A DNA stretch of 64,000 nt from Verrucomicrobiaceae bacterium. Its GTDB lineage: Bacteria; Verrucomicrobiota; Verrucomicrobiia; Verrucomicrobiales; Akkermansiaceae. The stretch covers positions 1-64,000 of the forward strand of contig JAIXPW010000192.1 of assembly GCA_027485995.1 (NCBI GenBank), written 5' to 3'. A model generated the notes under the pieces. It was not told the origin of the DNA. It did no database searches and was given only the letters and a program-made list of their open reading frames with translations. Below are positions 51,537-59,836 of the stretch, one piece after another. The stretch's first letter is position 1, and the number at the start of each line of letters is the position of its first letter. The translations under genes and the position numbers were made by a program.

Positions 51537-52916
51537 CTACTTCTCAATGAAATCCCTTCGATCACGAGAGCGGACTGAAAGCACGACCGGGATGCCGGGA
51601 GCGGGGTGCTTTTCGCGATACTTGTTCTTCAGGAACTGCTCGTAGCTGGCGGGCATGAGCTTCTTGTCGTTGACGAAGAGGATCAGCGTCGGGACCGGGA
51701 TGACGCTGTATTTCTCGTTCAGGCCGGTGGTGGCGTAGTAAAGCTTGAGGCGCTTGGCGGTCTTGCGATCCGACGGCGGAGGATTGGTCGTGAAGGCTCC
51801 GTGGAGGATGCGGTTCAGCGCGCCGGTGCTCGGCATGTTCTTGGAGCTGTCGCGGATCTTCAGGGATTCCTTGAGCACATGATCGACCGCCTGGCCTTTC
51901 TTGGCCGAGGTGACGACGAAGGGGGCGTAGGAAAGGAAGAAGAGTTCGCGCTTCACGTGCTCGGTGGCCTCCTCGAGACGGGCTCCACGCGGGGCGTCGG
52001 GGTGATAGAGGTCGAACTTGTTCAGCACGATGAGGCAGGGCTTTTTCTCCTCCATGATGAACTGGGCGATCTTGCGGTCCATGGCGGTGATGCCGGAGGC
52101 GAGGTCGATGACCAGCACGCAGAGGTCGGCACGACGAATGGCCTTTTCAGATCGCATGGCGGAGAAGACCTCGACCGAGGAATCCCGCTTGGCGCGGGGG
52201 CGGAGTCCGGCGGTGTCGATGAGGGTGAAATTTTCCCCGGCGAAGGAGTAGGGGAGATCGACCGCATCGCGGGTGGTGCCGGCGATTTCGGAAACGATGG
52301 TGCGCTCGTCCTTGAGGATGGCATTGATGAGCGAGGACTTGCCGGCGTTGGGCTTGCCGACGATGGCGAGCTTGATGCCGGCCGCTTCGGCGACTTCGGC
52401 GACTGCTTCGACCTCCGCCGCGAGGGGCGCGAGGATGCGGTCCATTTCCTCGGTGAGGAGGCTGAAATTCCGCCCGTGTTCGGCGGAGACCGCAATGCCA
52501 TCTCCGAGGCCGAGACCGGCGAAGTCGCCGTAAACGCTCTCGTGCTTGTCGTGATCGACTTTGTTCAGGACGAGTCGGACCGGTGGCTTGGCCTTGCGGA
52601 GCTTCTGGCCGAGGGCCTGGTCGATCGGGCTGAGGCCTTCCTGGCCATCGACGACGAAGAGGATCAGGTCAGCCGTTTCCATGGCGATGTCCGCCTCGAT
52701 CTGGACCTGGGCGCCGAATCCGTCATCGAGTGAAGCTCCGATGCCGCCGGTGTCGATGATCGTGCAGGGGTGGTTCGTCAGCGTGCAGGGCGCGGAAATG
52801 CGGTCGCGGGTGACGCCCGGCTGGTCGTGGACGATGGCGATGCGTCGTCCGGCGAGGCGGTTGAAGATGGCGGATTTCCCGACGTTGGGGCGTCCGACGA
52901 TGGCGACAGTAGGCAT
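51537..52916 (-). CDS. der: Ribosome-assembly GTPase Der (EngA)
   Basis: 459 residues from ATG 52916 (MPTVAIVGRPNVGKSAIFNRL). Two tandem GTPase domains: P-loop GRPNVGKS at 8-15, DTGG at 55-58 and NKVD at 118-121 in the first; GKPNAGKS at 187-194, then DTAG and NKFD in the second. A KH-like C-terminal domain follows (LKLYYATTGLNEKYSVIPVP, TLILFVNDKKLMPASYEQFL). Der acts in 50S subunit maturation and is essential in most bacteria. Length and motifs are complete. Its 3' end abuts the GxxExxY inverted repeat, which does not alter the protein. Confidence 0.96.
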   Translation of the reverse strand: MPTVAIVGRPNVGKSAIFNRLAGRRIAIVHDQPGVTRDRISAPCTLTNHPCTIIDTGGIGASLDDGFGAQVQIEADIAMETADLILFVVDGQEGLSPIDQALGQKLRKAKPPVRLVLNKVDHDKHESVYGDFAGLGLGDGIAVSAEHGRNFSLLTEEMDRILAPLAAEVEAVAEVAEAAGIKLAIVGKPNAGKSSLINAILKDERTIVSEIAGTTRDAVDLPYSFAGENFTLIDTAGLRPRAKRDSSVEVFSAMRSEKAIRRADLCVLVIDLASGITAMDRKIAQFIMEEKKPCLIVLNKFDLYHPDAPRGARLEEATEHVKRELFFLSYAPFVVTSAKKGQAVDHVLKESLKIRDSSKNMPSTGALNRILHGAFTTNPPPSDRKTAKRLKLYYATTGLNEKYSVIPVPTLILFVNDKKLMPASYEQFLKNKYREKHPAPGIPVVLSVRSRDRRDFIEK

Positions 52917-53065
52917 GGCGGAGGATTGGCCATTCGGCGGCATACGTCCACCCCGGATGCAAGAACTTCCTGAATGGAATCTCACTGCGAGCGGAAAAAG
53001 CGAATTTTCCAGAGCCCAACTCCACGCTCGCCAGCGGGTTGGACCCCGCCTAGGATCTCCGGACG

Positions 53066-53779
53066 ATGATTTTGGGACTGTTTGAACCCTCCGGATTGAT
53101 TGAGCAGGGCGGCCCGCTGGTGTGGGTGCTGCTGGCGCTGGCCTTTGTGGGGTCGGTGTGCGTGGTGGAACGGCTGTTTTTCTTCCACCGGGCGCGGATC
53201 AATGTCGGCGATCTGCTGGTGGGCCTGTCGAACCACGTCCGCCGCAAGGCCTTTGCGGAGGCCCAGCATGAGGCGGCGCGGGCTCCGGGACCTGTGGCGC
53301 GGGTGGCCCACGCGGCCTTGCTGCGGCATTATCTTCCCCGTCCGGACCTGCGGGATGTGACCCAGGAAGCAGGTCAGCTCGAGGTGCCACGAATTGAAAA
53401 GAACATCCGGACCATCCTGGCGGTGGCCTTGCTGGCTCCGCTCGTGGGGATGTTGGGAACGCTGCTGGGAATGGTCGAAACCTTCAAACGAGTCAGTGAG
53501 CAGGGTGGCTTCGCTGGACCCGCGGAGCTGGCGGGTGGCGTTTTCCAGGCGCTGATAACCTCGGTCATCGGCCTGACGGTCGCGGTGCCGATGTATCTGG
53601 CGTATCTCTATTTCCTCGGTCGCGCCAAGCGGCTGGCCCATCGGATCGAGCGGGCCGGGATTGAAATGGTCAACCTGATCTCCGATGCCCGCGAGGAGGG
53701 GGCGATCGTGTCGTTCCGCGAGGAGGTCGAGGCGCGTCGGCGCGGAAGCCGGAAGGAAAAACAGGAGGGCGCGTCGTGA
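53066..53779 (+). CDS. exbB: MotA/TolQ/ExbB-type proton channel subunit
   Basis: 237 residues. Membrane segments lie at about 15-38 (PLVWVLLALAFVGSVCVVERL), about 117-140 (ILAVALLAPLVGMLGTLLGM) and about 160-185 (GGVFQALITSVIGLTVAVPM). The GMLGTLLGMVETF and ALITSVIGLTVAVP blocks are the family signature. It forms the proton-conducting complex with the following ExbD protein to energise an outer-membrane process. The following gene starts at GTG 53776 inside its last codons. The charged tail (EARRRGSRKEKQEG) is cytoplasmic. Confidence 0.92.
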   Translation: MILGLFEPSGLIEQGGPLVWVLLALAFVGSVCVVERLFFFHRARINVGDLLVGLSNHVRRKAFAEAQHEAARAPGPVARVAHAALLRHYLPRPDLRDVTQEAGQLEVPRIEKNIRTILAVALLAPLVGMLGTLLGMVETFKRVSEQGGFAGPAELAGGVFQALITSVIGLTVAVPMYLAYLYFLGRAKRLAHRIERAGIEMVNLISDAREEGAIVSFREEVEARRRGSRKEKQEGAS

Positions 53780-54216
53780 AATTGGAACTCACCCTGCCGG
53801 AGCGGCCCGGGTTTCTCCACGTGGTGCCTTTGTTCAACCTTTTTGCCCTGCTGTTGATGTTCTTCGTGCTGGGGCCCTCGCTGGTGCTGCAGTCAGGGGT
53901 GGCGGTCGAGCTGCCTCCGTCGCGGTTCCAGATGGAGCGATTCAGTGGAGCTCTGGCAGTGACCCTCGGGCCGGGACAGCCGCCGCAGATCTATTTCGGA
54001 CGGGAGTCCACCAGTCTGGATGGACTCGGCAAGCTGCTGGATGAGAAGCGGGGCAACGCCCAGGGCACGATCCTGCTGCGGACCGATACGGGAACTCCGG
54101 TGGGCCTTGAGCGCGAGGTCGCCGAGGTGATTTTGAGAAAAGGCTATCGTCTGATGATGGTGGGACGGCCGATTCAGGCCGGAGACGCCAGCTCATCCAA
54201 GGAACCGGAACCGTGA
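53776..54216 (+). CDS. exbD: ExbD/TolR-type biopolymer transport protein
   Basis: 146 residues starting at GTG 53776, overlapping exbB by 4 nt. One N-terminal membrane helix (VVPLFNLFALLLMFFVLGPS) is followed by a periplasmic domain (QIYFGRESTSLDGLGKLLDE, ILLRTDTGTPVGLEREVAEV). The usual membrane Asp of ExbD/TolR appears to be replaced: the helix reads PLFNLFALLLMFF, with Asn at the corresponding region. That could affect proton coupling and should be checked by alignment. It is the second gene of a four-gene operon. Confidence 0.85.
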   Translation: MKLELTLPERPGFLHVVPLFNLFALLLMFFVLGPSLVLQSGVAVELPPSRFQMERFSGALAVTLGPGQPPQIYFGRESTSLDGLGKLLDEKRGNAQGTILLRTDTGTPVGLEREVAEVILRKGYRLMMVGRPIQAGDASSSKEPEP

Positions 54217-54980
54217 GCGGCAACAAACGAGAGCAGTCCGATCGCGAATGCGGTCTGACGTTTTCCTGGAGATCCCCGGAAACCTCGGGATTGAGGACCT
54301 GTGCGGCGGTGGTGGTGGTGTCCCTGCTGTCGGTGGGATTTCTCGGTGCGATCCGGGTCAGGATCATGCCTCTGCCGCGGATCATCGAACGTCACGCCAG
54401 TGTCGTGATGATTCCGGAGGGACCGGAAAAGGACTTTTGGTCGGTGAGTGTCGATGAGCAGGGGCCGTTTCCCTCCAGGTATGAGGTGGGCATGGACCCG
54501 GTGGTCATCGAGTATGAAAGGGCGGTCCTAGCCCAAACCAGGAAATGGACTCCGTCGCGACCTGCGCTTCGCGATCTTCCGGTTGAGTCCGGACCTCCAG
54601 CGGTTCCAGTGAGTCTCCGGGGCGAACGGTTTTTTCCAGAGGAGAAGCCGCCAGTGGCACAACAGGCTCCCTTGCCGCACAGTCCTCCAGTCCCGATCCT
54701 CCGGCCTCTGTCACACCTGCCGATGGAATCCTGGCCCTCGGAGTTTCCCGCCTATGAGGATCAGATCCCCGCCTCGGTGGCCGCGAAGTCATGGCGCTTC
54801 ATGGTGGAAATCGGGCCGGGCGGGCGGGTGGTTCATCAACAGCCGCTCGATCGTGCGGACGATGAGGCGACCACCACCGCGATCCAAGGTCTGTCGCGCT
54901 GGATCGGTCGCGTGAAGTTCGGTTCCTCGGCCAAGCCGGGTTGGATCGGGGTGGAGTTGGTTTTCACACGTGGACACTGA
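54213..54980 (+). CDS. TonB-like energy-transducing protein (putative)
   Basis: 255 residues from GTG 54213, overlapping exbD by 4 nt. One membrane helix at about 29-50 (TCAAVVVVSLLSVGFLGAI), a Pro-rich periplasmic spacer (VPVSLRGERFFPEEKPPVAQ, APLPHSPPVPILRPLSHLP), and a C-terminal domain of about 75 residues (WRFMVEIGPGGRVVHQQPLD ... GWIGVELVFTRG). The shape is that of TonB/TolA (anchor, rigid linker, globular end), and the operon partners ExbB/ExbD support it. Sequence similarity in the C-terminal domain is weak. Confidence 0.65.
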   Translation: MSGNKREQSDRECGLTFSWRSPETSGLRTCAAVVVVSLLSVGFLGAIRVRIMPLPRIIERHASVVMIPEGPEKDFWSVSVDEQGPFPSRYEVGMDPVVIEYERAVLAQTRKWTPSRPALRDLPVESGPPAVPVSLRGERFFPEEKPPVAQQAPLPHSPPVPILRPLSHLPMESWPSEFPAYEDQIPASVAAKSWRFMVEIGPGGRVVHQQPLDRADDEATTTAIQGLSRWIGRVKFGSSAKPGWIGVELVFTRGH

Positions 54981-55219
54981 TGGACCTGCTGCTGCCAGAA
55001 TTCGTGCTTTGGGCGCTGCTGGTGCCGATGGGATTGATTGGTCTCCTGACACTCGCCTCCAGGCTGTCCCAGCGGGCGGGCGAACGACGGGCCGTGCGCG
55101 GACGAATCATCTGCCGGCTCTGCCTGCACGCCTTCGAGGATCATGGGACCGCGACCCTCCCCGAGTGCCCCGGCTGTGGCGCGATGAACGAACGTGGCCG
55201 GAGCCGTCGGCTCGGATGA
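54980..55219 (+). CDS. Small membrane protein with zinc-ribbon
   Basis: 79 residues; ATG 54980 overlaps the previous stop by one base (TGATG). One N-terminal membrane helix (VLWALLVPMGLIGLLTLAS), then basic residues and a CRLC...CPGC zinc-ribbon pair. It ends the exbB/exbD/TonB-like operon and may be an accessory factor of that complex. No named family was recognised. Confidence 0.65.
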   Translation: MDLLLPEFVLWALLVPMGLIGLLTLASRLSQRAGERRAVRGRIICRLCLHAFEDHGTATLPECPGCGAMNERGRSRRLG

Positions 55220-55286
55220 GGGCTTGCGTCTCCTCAGACGGCTCCTCATGCTCCCCGCACGCTTTCTGCGACCTCCTTAACAAACC

Positions 55287-56534
55287 ATGAGCGAACGACG
55301 CGTCGTCATCACCGGCATCGGGTGTGTATCCCCCCTTGGAAATGATCTGAACACCACTTGGGAGGGCATGAAGGCCGGCCGCAGTGGGATCGGAACCATC
55401 ACCCTTCTCGACCCCACACCCTACGACTGCAAGATCGCCGGTGAGGTGAAGGATTTCAGCCCCGACCAGTATTTCCGGGTGCCGAAGGACTCCCGTCGGG
55501 CCGACCGCTATGTCCAGTTCGCGGTGGCGGCGTCGAAGATGGCCTTCGAGGATTCCGGCCTGGATGTTTCCACGGTCGATCCCCGGCGCTTCGGGGTGAT
55601 GGTGGGCTCCGGCATCGGCGGCCTTTCCACGCTGGAACGTGAGCATGAGGTCTGTCTTGGAAAGGGACCGAAGCGCGTGTCGCCGTTCACGATTCCGATG
55701 ATGATCTCCAACATCGCCAGCGGCATCATTTCCATGGAATTCGGCCTCCTGGGCCCGAACATGGCCATCGTCACCGCTTGTGCGACCTCCAACCACAACA
55801 TCGGCGAGGCCTGGCGCATCATCAAGTTCGGCGACGCCGATGGCTTTCTTTGCGGGGGTGCGGAATCGACGGTCCTTCCGATGGGGCTCGCCGGGTTCTC
55901 CAACATGAAAGCCCTCAGCACCCGCAATGACGAGCCGCAGCGGGCCTCGCGGCCCTTCGATGTCGATCGCGATGGCTTCGTGATGGGCGAGGGGGCAGGG
56001 GTGATCATGATCGAGGAACTCGAGCACGCCAGGAAGCGGGGAGCGAAGATTTATGCAGAGCTCATCGGCTATGGAGTCAGCGCCGACGCCTATCATCTCA
56101 GCGCTCCGTCGCCGGATGGTTCCGGACCGGCCTACGCCATCGAAATGTCGCTCCGCCACGGCAGGATCAACCCGAACGAAGTCCAGTATCTCAACGCCCA
56201 TGCCACCTCGACCGGACTCGGGGACGTGGCCGAGGCAAAGGCGATCAAGCTGGCCTTCGGTGACCACGCGAAGAACGGCCTGATGGTCAGCTCCACCAAG
56301 TCGATGACCGGGCACATGCTCGGAGCGGCGGGCGGCATCGAACTCATCGCCAGCGTGATGGCCATTCATGACGGCGTGGTGCCTCCCACGATCAACGTGG
56401 AAAACCAGGACCCCGAATGCGATCTCGACGTGGTGCCGAACGTGGCCCGCGAGGCGAAGATCGATGTGGCCCTGAGCAACAGCTTCGGTTTCGGCGGTCA
56501 CAACGCCTCGGTGCTGGTGAAACGCTACGTCTGA
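55287..56534 (+). CDS. fabF: 3-oxoacyl-ACP synthase II
   Basis: 415 residues. Elongating condensing enzyme of type II fatty-acid synthesis. Nucleophile C165 in VTACATS; H305 in NAHATST and H343 in TKSMTGHMLG complete the Cys-His-His triad. The first His motif has Ala where NAHGTST is usual. N-terminal RRVVITGIGCVSPLGND and C-terminal SNSFGFGGHNASV are typical. It is followed after 3 nt by a thioesterase gene, so the two are co-transcribed. No acyl carrier protein gene is adjacent, unlike in many bacteria. Confidence 0.95.
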   Translation: MSERRVVITGIGCVSPLGNDLNTTWEGMKAGRSGIGTITLLDPTPYDCKIAGEVKDFSPDQYFRVPKDSRRADRYVQFAVAASKMAFEDSGLDVSTVDPRRFGVMVGSGIGGLSTLEREHEVCLGKGPKRVSPFTIPMMISNIASGIISMEFGLLGPNMAIVTACATSNHNIGEAWRIIKFGDADGFLCGGAESTVLPMGLAGFSNMKALSTRNDEPQRASRPFDVDRDGFVMGEGAGVIMIEELEHARKRGAKIYAELIGYGVSADAYHLSAPSPDGSGPAYAIEMSLRHGRINPNEVQYLNAHATSTGLGDVAEAKAIKLAFGDHAKNGLMVSSTKSMTGHMLGAAGGIELIASVMAIHDGVVPPTINVENQDPECDLDVVPNVAREAKIDVALSNSFGFGGHNASVLVKRYV

Positions 56535-56537
56535 GCC

Positions 56538-56933
56538 ATGGAACACCCGCTCCATCGCCATCGGCTGATCGTCCCCTTCGGCGATACGGATGCGAGCGGC
56601 TGGATGCATTTTCCAAACGTGTTCCGCTACGTCGAGGCGGCGGAACACGAGTTTCTGCGGTCTTCCGGACTGCTGGTGTTTGACCGTGCCCAGGGCGGCT
56701 GGCCGAAGGTCCATGTCGATTGCGACTACAAGCGTCCGCTGCTGACCGGAGACGAGATCGAGGTCCAGCTCGCCGTTTCAAGAGTCGGCGCGGCAGCCGT
56801 GAACTGGAGCTTCGAGGTCTGGAAAGCGGGCGAGCTTTCCTCGTCGGGAACGTTTGTCACCGTTCGGGTGGGAAACGACGGCCGGCCCGCCGAGATCGAC
56901 GAACCGACCCGTCGGGCGCTGCTTGGCGAGTGA
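56538..56933 (+). CDS. 4HBT hot-dog acyl-CoA/ACP thioesterase
   Basis: 131 residues, single hot-dog domain: FGDTDASGWMHFPNVFRYVE is the 4-hydroxybenzoyl-CoA thioesterase signature with the catalytic Asp in GDTDASG, followed by HVDCDYKRPLLTGDEIEVQL. It hydrolyses an acyl-CoA or acyl-ACP thioester, with the acyl group unknown. Its position right after fabF suggests a role in fatty-acid turnover or release. Confidence 0.9.
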   Translation: MEHPLHRHRLIVPFGDTDASGWMHFPNVFRYVEAAEHEFLRSSGLLVFDRAQGGWPKVHVDCDYKRPLLTGDEIEVQLAVSRVGAAAVNWSFEVWKAGELSSSGTFVTVRVGNDGRPAEIDEPTRRALLGE

Positions 56934-57213
56934 TTGGACGAAGCGGATGGTGAAGGGGAAGGGGGCGTTCTCCGCGTTGGGGTCACGTCGCCAAACTGCC
57001 CACGCGCAAGGCGGAATGGATTCACGACTGTCGATTGCTGGCCTGATCCAAGGAGTTCTGATGGCCCGCCCGAGGTATCTCACGCCCCGCGCCTTCCATA
57101 TTGGAAATCCGAAATTCGAAATTCGAAATTCTTCCTGATATCCGCCCCGGCAGGTCGTCGCAGAGGATCACCCCCAAAGGCCGAGATATCAACCCGCTGA
57201 CCCCAGAAAATCG
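56934..57213. other. Gap between fabF/thioesterase operon and the small-gene cluster
   Basis: No gene supported. At about 57104-57135 there is a GAAATTC heptamer repeat (GAAATCCGAAATTCGAAATT and onward). On the minus strand about 57142-57180 reads VILCDDLPG, resembling the first block of sulfatases, perhaps a scrap of one. This is the left boundary of the AT-richer region. Confidence 0.45.
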
Positions 57214-57783
57214 TTGTCAAATCAAGGATCTCAGCCATCGTGGACCCAAGTGGGAATCAGCGGATATCAGATAGCTAGATCCTACGAACAAAGACTGTTC
57301 GCCAGAGATCATATGCACATCAAAGACGCCGGTTTCCCGTTTAGACAAGAGTCCGTAACCGACGCGTTTGTCTTACTTTGGGGCGAGACAGGATGTTTTG
57401 CCTTTCTTGCGACAGAGCAGCGCACAGATGGATTGTGGCACGACTGCGGGTGGGCTGTATTCCGAAGCAAGTCGATCTTGCAGATGAAACACGGACATCC
57501 AAATGATGAGGCATTTCCCGGACATCCACTGTATCAACAAGGCCTTGATCAGTTCGACATCGCAGAAGTGGAAGGTTCACCTTGGATGGACGAGATCAAG
57601 AAGGTCAACGCGGTGCAGTTTCCATCCTCAACCGACGGCGACTGGCGATGCCGCCACCACATATTCCCGCTGAAGGAAGTCACACTTGAAGTGCTGTGGC
57701 GCGATTTCGACCACGAAGTCCAGAATCGCTCTTTTAATGAAGTAAGGCAGTCTATGATCGACTGGATGGTCAATAATCAATAA
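57214..57783 (+). CDS. Hypothetical protein, first gene of small-gene array
   Basis: 189 residues if begun at TTG 57214; ATG 57313 (MHIKDAGFPFRQESVTDAF) would give 156. No signal or membrane segment. It contains FVLLWGETGCFAFLATEQRT, WAVFRSKSILQMKHGHPNDE and RCRHHIFPLKEVTLEVLWRD. I do not recognise the family; it has the look of small cytoplasmic immunity-like proteins. Base composition is lower in GC than fabF upstream. It is followed 3 nt after its stop by the attC-like sequence A. Confidence 0.55.
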   Translation: MSNQGSQPSWTQVGISGYQIARSYEQRLFARDHMHIKDAGFPFRQESVTDAFVLLWGETGCFAFLATEQRTDGLWHDCGWAVFRSKSILQMKHGHPNDEAFPGHPLYQQGLDQFDIAEVEGSPWMDEIKKVNAVQFPSSTDGDWRCRHHIFPLKEVTLEVLWRDFDHEVQNRSFNEVRQSMIDWMVNNQ

Positions 57784-57786
57784 GAA

Positions 57787-57915
57787 GGCGAACAAGACGA
57801 GACACAGCAACCCCTATCAGCCGCCCTGTTTTCATGCTCTTCCGTAGTTTCAACCCTAACCCCGTGATCGACGCTCGCCCTCGCTGATAGGGGTGCGTGC
57901 TCTTTGACGTTCTGA
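57787..57915 (+). repeat. attC-like site A
   Basis: Starts GGCGAACAAGACGAG and ends CTCTTTGACGTTCTGA. Inside is a perfect 12-bp inverted pair ACCCCTATCAGC (57810-57821) and GCTGATAGGGGT (57883-57894). The AAC...GTT outer ends and the inner stem fit the general build of integron recombination sites, though the last seven bases (GTTCTGA) miss the GTTRRRY consensus. It occupies almost the whole gap between two small genes. Confidence 0.4.
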
Positions 57916-57921
57916 AAGAAA

Positions 57922-58284
57922 ATGAAACGCATGATTCCAACGCTTCTCTTCGGTGTATTCCTTGGGGTTGGAGGAACACTGTTGGCGCTTCCTGCGTTGG
58001 AGAGAGCACGTGAGCGAGGGATCGTTCAAGAGGCAACTGATGATTTCGGTCTTCCAGCACTACCAGCGAACGCGAGCGTTACTTACGCATACCACAACGA
58101 TCAGATTGTCCTCGAATGGTATGGATTCGAGTTCCAAACCACACCTGAACAAGCCACGAATTGGAAGACAGAGGCAGAAGCATTGAATTCAAAGAAAGCA
58201 CTTGGTGACGGCTATATAGACTTCGATTGCAAACTTAGGAACGGCTACTTTGTTGAAGTGCGCCTGTTCGAGTCCCATAAATGA
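57922..58284 (+). CDS. Small membrane-anchored hypothetical protein
   Basis: 120 residues. N-terminal hydrophobic helix MIPTLLFGVFLGVGGTLLAL, then a soluble domain (VTYAYHNDQIVLEWYGFEFQ, YIDFDCKLRNGYFVEVRLFE). No known family was recognised. It begins 6 nt after attC-like site A and ends 6 nt before site B, as a cassette gene would. Confidence 0.55.
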   Translation: MKRMIPTLLFGVFLGVGGTLLALPALERARERGIVQEATDDFGLPALPANASVTYAYHNDQIVLEWYGFEFQTTPEQATNWKTEAEALNSKKALGDGYIDFDCKLRNGYFVEVRLFESHK

Positions 58285-58290
58285 AACATT

Positions 58291-58388
58291 GGCAGAACAA
58301 TCTGCGCCTCCTAACGGGCCATAAGCAATCTGATCTCATTCCAATTTCAATCCAATCGCGCCCGTAGGAGCGCTCTTAACGTTGAGCC
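58291..58388 (+). repeat. attC-like site B (best match)
   Basis: Outer ends GGCAGAAC (58291-58298) and GTTGAGCC (58381-58388) pair at 6 of 8 positions, and GTTGAGC fits the integron core GTTRRRY. The inner arms GCGCcTCCTAaCGGGC (58304-58319) and GCCCGTAGGAGCGC (58360-58373) pair perfectly except for two extra unpaired bases on one arm, the extrahelical-base feature of attC hairpins. The middle shares CATAAGC and CAATTTCA with site C. Confidence 0.5.
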
Positions 58389-58399
58389 AGAGAATTGTC

Positions 58400-58867
58400 A
58401 TGCCATTCGAACCACCCATCGGCACGACTTTCGCGTCCGAAAACGATGCACGACTGGATGAGGTGATTCAGATCGCCACCCACATTCTTCCATTCCTCCA
58501 AGGTCAGAGCGCCGGTCCGGTTGGATGGAGCCGCTATGACGACTGGCTTGAACATGATGGTCTGCATTTTGCCGGTCCGCAGATTGAATTTTCGGATGTC
58601 TTTCGGTTGTTGGGATCCCCTCGATCACTTTTTGAGGCTACTCCCACGGATGAACTCGTCTGCATTGGGATCGGACCGGATTTCAACGGTTGGTATCTCC
58701 GGGCTCATGCACATTGGAATTCCGAGGATACGGGTTTGGTTGGGATGATTTCCATTACGATGCAGCCCGAGATCGCCAGTCTTTTCCGTGAACGAGCCCT
58801 GGATCGTATTTCTGAGTTCTTGTCAGAGCATGAATCCCTGAGCTACTTTAGCCGCATCACGGTATAG
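58400..58867 (+). CDS. Hypothetical protein
   Basis: 155 residues from ATG 58400 (MPFEPPIGTTFASENDARLD); an in-frame TTG at 58382 lies within site B and is unlikely. Soluble and acidic, with WSRYDDWLEHDGLHFAGPQI and IGIGPDFNGWYLRAHAHWNS. No motif I can name. It lies between attC-like sites B and C, 12 nt after B. Confidence 0.5.
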   Translation: MPFEPPIGTTFASENDARLDEVIQIATHILPFLQGQSAGPVGWSRYDDWLEHDGLHFAGPQIEFSDVFRLLGSPRSLFEATPTDELVCIGIGPDFNGWYLRAHAHWNSEDTGLVGMISITMQPEIASLFRERALDRISEFLSEHESLSYFSRITV

Positions 58868-58876
58868 AACCAAGAT

Positions 58877-58967
58877 CCCCAACAAGTCGTGGCGCACCGG
58901 CCGGCATAAGCTTTTCAATTTCACTTCAACATCCTTTCAACAGCGCCGGAGGGCGCACATTTAGCAC
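58877..58967 (+). repeat. attC-like site C
   Basis: Starts CCCCAACAAGTCGTGG. Arms GTGgCGCaCCGGC (58889-58901) and GCCGGAGGGCGCAC (58945-58958) pair with unpaired extras. The loop shares CATAAGC and CAATTTCA with site B. The 3' end reads TTTAGCAC rather than a clear GTTRRRY, so it may be degenerate. It fills most of the gap between two small genes. Confidence 0.4.
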
Positions 58968-58985
58968 TGACAATCGAATACCCAT

Positions 58986-59216
58986 ATGTCACTCAAATAC
59001 ACTCATCGCCCTGGAGGATCGGCATGCTGCCCTGAATGCAAGGAGGCTATCTCTCGACAAGCGAACATCTGCCCGCATTGCCGTTCGGATTTGAGCACCA
59101 ATGAGGAGTGGCAGGCACAGAAGGAGAACAGTGCCGGAGGGTGTGCCGCACTCGTGATCCTTGGCATCGTCTGTACGGGAATTGCTGCCTACTCCCTTCG
59201 GGGCTTCATCGGATGA
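58986..59216 (+). CDS. Small zinc-ribbon membrane protein
   Basis: 76 residues. N-terminal zinc ribbon with two CxxC pairs (CCPECKEAISRQANICPHCR), then one membrane helix (CAALVILGIVCTGIAAYSL). Resembles short zinc-ribbon domain proteins of unknown function. It lies between attC-like sites C and D. Confidence 0.65.
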   Translation: MSLKYTHRPGGSACCPECKEAISRQANICPHCRSDLSTNEEWQAQKENSAGGCAALVILGIVCTGIAAYSLRGFIG

Positions 59217-59257
59217 TCGAACTCAGGGTCAGCGTCAGGCCAATGTTGGCCCAGAAA

Positions 59258-59337
59258 GAACAAGCTGTGCGTGGCGGACGGCGGGAGGGACATTTTTCAG
59301 GTCGGACCTTGATCTCGCCGGTGCCACCAATTCCCCT
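59258..59337 (+). repeat. Possible attC-like site D (weak)
   Basis: Starts GAACAAGCTGTGCGTGG, like sites A-C. GTGGCGGACGGCG pairs loosely with CGCCGGTGCCAC. No GTT is found at the right end. It is included only because it sits at the equivalent place between two small genes. Confidence 0.22.
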
Positions 59338-59778
59338 ATGATCCAAATGAGGAAGAAAACTGCACTGCTGCTCGGCTTGAACCTTCTGGCAGGCGGCATC
59401 GGCATCTGGCTTGGCAGGGAATCAGCTCCGGTCAAGACCATCGAGATCAGTGGCAGTTGCATTTTCGTCACATGCGGAGGCGGCAATTACCCGAAAGAAG
59501 CATTCACAACGGTGAACGAAGAACTTCCGGAGAGACTGGATTCTCTCCTGGGCGAGAACGCCCACTCAGACCATCTTGTTCTGGTGACTCCGGTGCCGTC
59601 CGGTTATGACGTCAATATGGTGGGTCTTGCGGGGTCGAAGTTGTGGGATAAGTCGGTTCAGCATGAGCTGACCGAATGGATTGCCCAGCGCATGGATGCC
59701 GTTCAACTGAGCACCCCCGCCAGAGTCGAGTCAGGCGCTGATGGCAAGATGCCGGAAGCGGTTCAACCACTCCACTGA
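59338..59778 (+). CDS. Small exported or membrane-anchored hypothetical protein
   Basis: 146 residues from ATG 59338 (MIQMRKKTALLLGLNLLAGG). N-terminal hydrophobic segment followed by IGIWLGRESAPV, then a soluble domain (IEISGSCIFVTCGGGNYPKE, ELPERLDSLLGENAHSDHLV, WDKSVQHELTEWIAQRMDAV). Family unknown. It is part of the same plus-strand array of small genes. The 58-nt gap after it holds a small hairpin (CCCGC ... GCGGG near 59791-59812). Confidence 0.5.
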   Translation: MIQMRKKTALLLGLNLLAGGIGIWLGRESAPVKTIEISGSCIFVTCGGGNYPKEAFTTVNEELPERLDSLLGENAHSDHLVLVTPVPSGYDVNMVGLAGSKLWDKSVQHELTEWIAQRMDAVQLSTPARVESGADGKMPEAVQPLH

Positions 59779-59836
59779 CTCACCCCAAGCCCGCGCCCGC
59801 CTTCGCGGGATGTTCCACAGAAAGGAAAGTAGTCCG

